This document shows, piece after piece, positions 63,370-64,000 of a stretch of 64,000 nt of DNA. Numbering within the stretch: the stretch's first letter is position 1; every line of letters begins with the position of its first letter. Below the pieces are notes generated by a model, which saw nothing but the letters and a program-made list of their open reading frames with translations, was not told the origin of the DNA and did no database searches. Source of the stretch: Morganella morganii_D (lineage in GTDB: Bacteria > Pseudomonadota > Gammaproteobacteria > Enterobacterales > Enterobacteriaceae); contig CP173058.1 of NCBI GenBank assembly GCA_044772875.1, positions 1,674,001-1,738,000 of the forward strand, given 5' to 3'. Both the position numbers and the translations under genes were made by a program.

Positions 63370-64000
63370 TCACCAGCGCTGCTTCAGCAGATTCGGCTGG
63401 ATCCCGGCAATGGTCTGCACGTTGCCGTAAACCGGCTGTACGATCCCCGCTTCAAACTCATCACGGAAATATTTGATCGCACTCTGTAACGGCTCTACCG
63501 CGCCCGGCGCGTGTGCGCAGAAGGTTTTACCCGGTCCCAGGAAACGACATAATTGCTCTAATGTCTCAATGTCTCCCGGCTGGCCTTCCCCTTTTTCTAT
63601 TGCGCGCAGAATTTTCACGCTCCACGGCAGTCCGTCACGGCACGGTGTACACCAGCCGCAGGATTCACGGGCAAAAAATTCTTCGAGGTTACGGGTCAGT
63701 GACACCATGTTGATTTCATTGTCCACCGCCATCGCCAGCGCCGTTCCCAGACGGCTGCCCGCTTTGCCGATATGCTCGAAATCCATCGGTAAATCAAGGT
63801 GATCCTGTGTCAGGAAGTCAGTACCTGCACCGCCCGGCTGCCAGGCTTTTAAGGTCAGTCCGTCACGCATGCCCCCGGCGTAATCTTCCAGGATCTCGCG
63901 GGCAGTGGTGCCGAACGGCAGTTCCCAGACGCCCGGATTTTTCACGCGGCCGGAAAAGCCCATCAGCTTGGTTCCGGCATCGGCACTTTTGCCTTCACTC
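63370..64000 (-). CDS. nuoF: NADH-quinone oxidoreductase subunit F, C-terminal part
   Basis: NuoF binds FMN and NADH and holds cluster N3. The gene continues beyond the right edge, leaving about 210 C-terminal residues of a protein near 450. The N3 ligands are visible in ESCGWCTPCRDGLPW and a later cysteine in LCRFLGPGKTFCAHAPG. The protein ends QPNLLKQRW, close to the E. coli ending. The gap to nuoG is 58 bases. Confidence 0.96.
   Translation of the reverse strand, partial: SEGKSADAGTKLMGFSGRVKNPGVWELPFGTTAREILEDYAGGMRDGLTLKAWQPGGAGTDFLTQDHLDLPMDFEHIGKAGSRLGTALAMAVDNEINMVSLTRNLEEFFARESCGWCTPCRDGLPWSVKILRAIEKGEGQPGDIETLEQLCRFLGPGKTFCAHAPGAVEPLQSAIKYFRDEFEAGIVQPVYGNVQTIAGIQPNLLKQRW

Overview
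The window looks like chromosomal DNA of a Morganella-type member of the Enterobacterales (family Morganellaceae). Most proteins align along their whole length, from memory, with Escherichia coli counterparts. The catalase is nearly the Proteus mirabilis PR catalase, and the men-nuo junction carries a xenorhabdolysin-type toxin pair known from Xenorhabdus, Photorhabdus, Proteus, Providencia and Morganella relatives. The genus assignment is inference. No rRNA, tRNA, insertion sequence, integrase or CRISPR array was seen.

Layout. 1-9.6 kb: end of purM, purN, a small helix-hairpin-helix protein, speG, the polyphosphate pair ppk1-ppx with mgtE behind it, and an MFS transporter whose upstream region holds a plausible CRP site. 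9.6-11.1 kb: a DoxX-family membrane protein, a small apparently frameshifted secreted-peptide gene and an orphan lipoprotein. 11.3-20.9 kb: the mdtABC RND efflux pump fused in one tight operon with baeSR; mdtD, which lies between mdtC and baeS in E. coli, is absent. 21-25.6 kb: an unknown membrane protein, trhP (yegQ), the small RNA CyaR with a well-spaced CRP-dependent promoter, yegS and fbaB. 25.7-31.3 kb: rluF, thiD, cspE, pagP, a PheP-like permease, the 48-residue PhoQ inhibitor mgrB and a MarA/SoxS-type regulator. 31.5-38.1 kb: a YidA-type HAD phosphatase, brnQ, an exported ankyrin protein (GTG start), amiD, a CatB-like xenobiotic acetyltransferase and an AGCS alanine/glycine symporter (TTG start).

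38.1-40.8 kb is a gene-poor, strongly AT-rich stretch. It holds a 58-residue GhoT/OrtT-family membrane toxin without an antitoxin, a YmgB/AriR-like small protein, an orphan terminator that may end an unannotated RNA, and a palindromic operator-like site. Then come satP, a YfaZ-family porin-like protein and katA.

43.8-50.9 kb is the complete menaquinone gene set menF-D-H-B-C-E on the minus strand. 51.1-53.3 kb is the xaxAB binary alpha-pore-forming toxin, placed between men and nuo. 53.4 kb to the end is the Complex I operon nuoN back to a partial nuoF. Menaquinone synthesis and Complex I are functionally linked: NADH dehydrogenase I reduces quinone in the membrane, and the two clusters flank the toxin.

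The strongest points for a second look are xaxAB, CyaR, the orphan OrtT-like toxin with a large hairpin upstream, mgrB near pagP, the loss of mdtD, and the AT-rich 38-41 kb segment.
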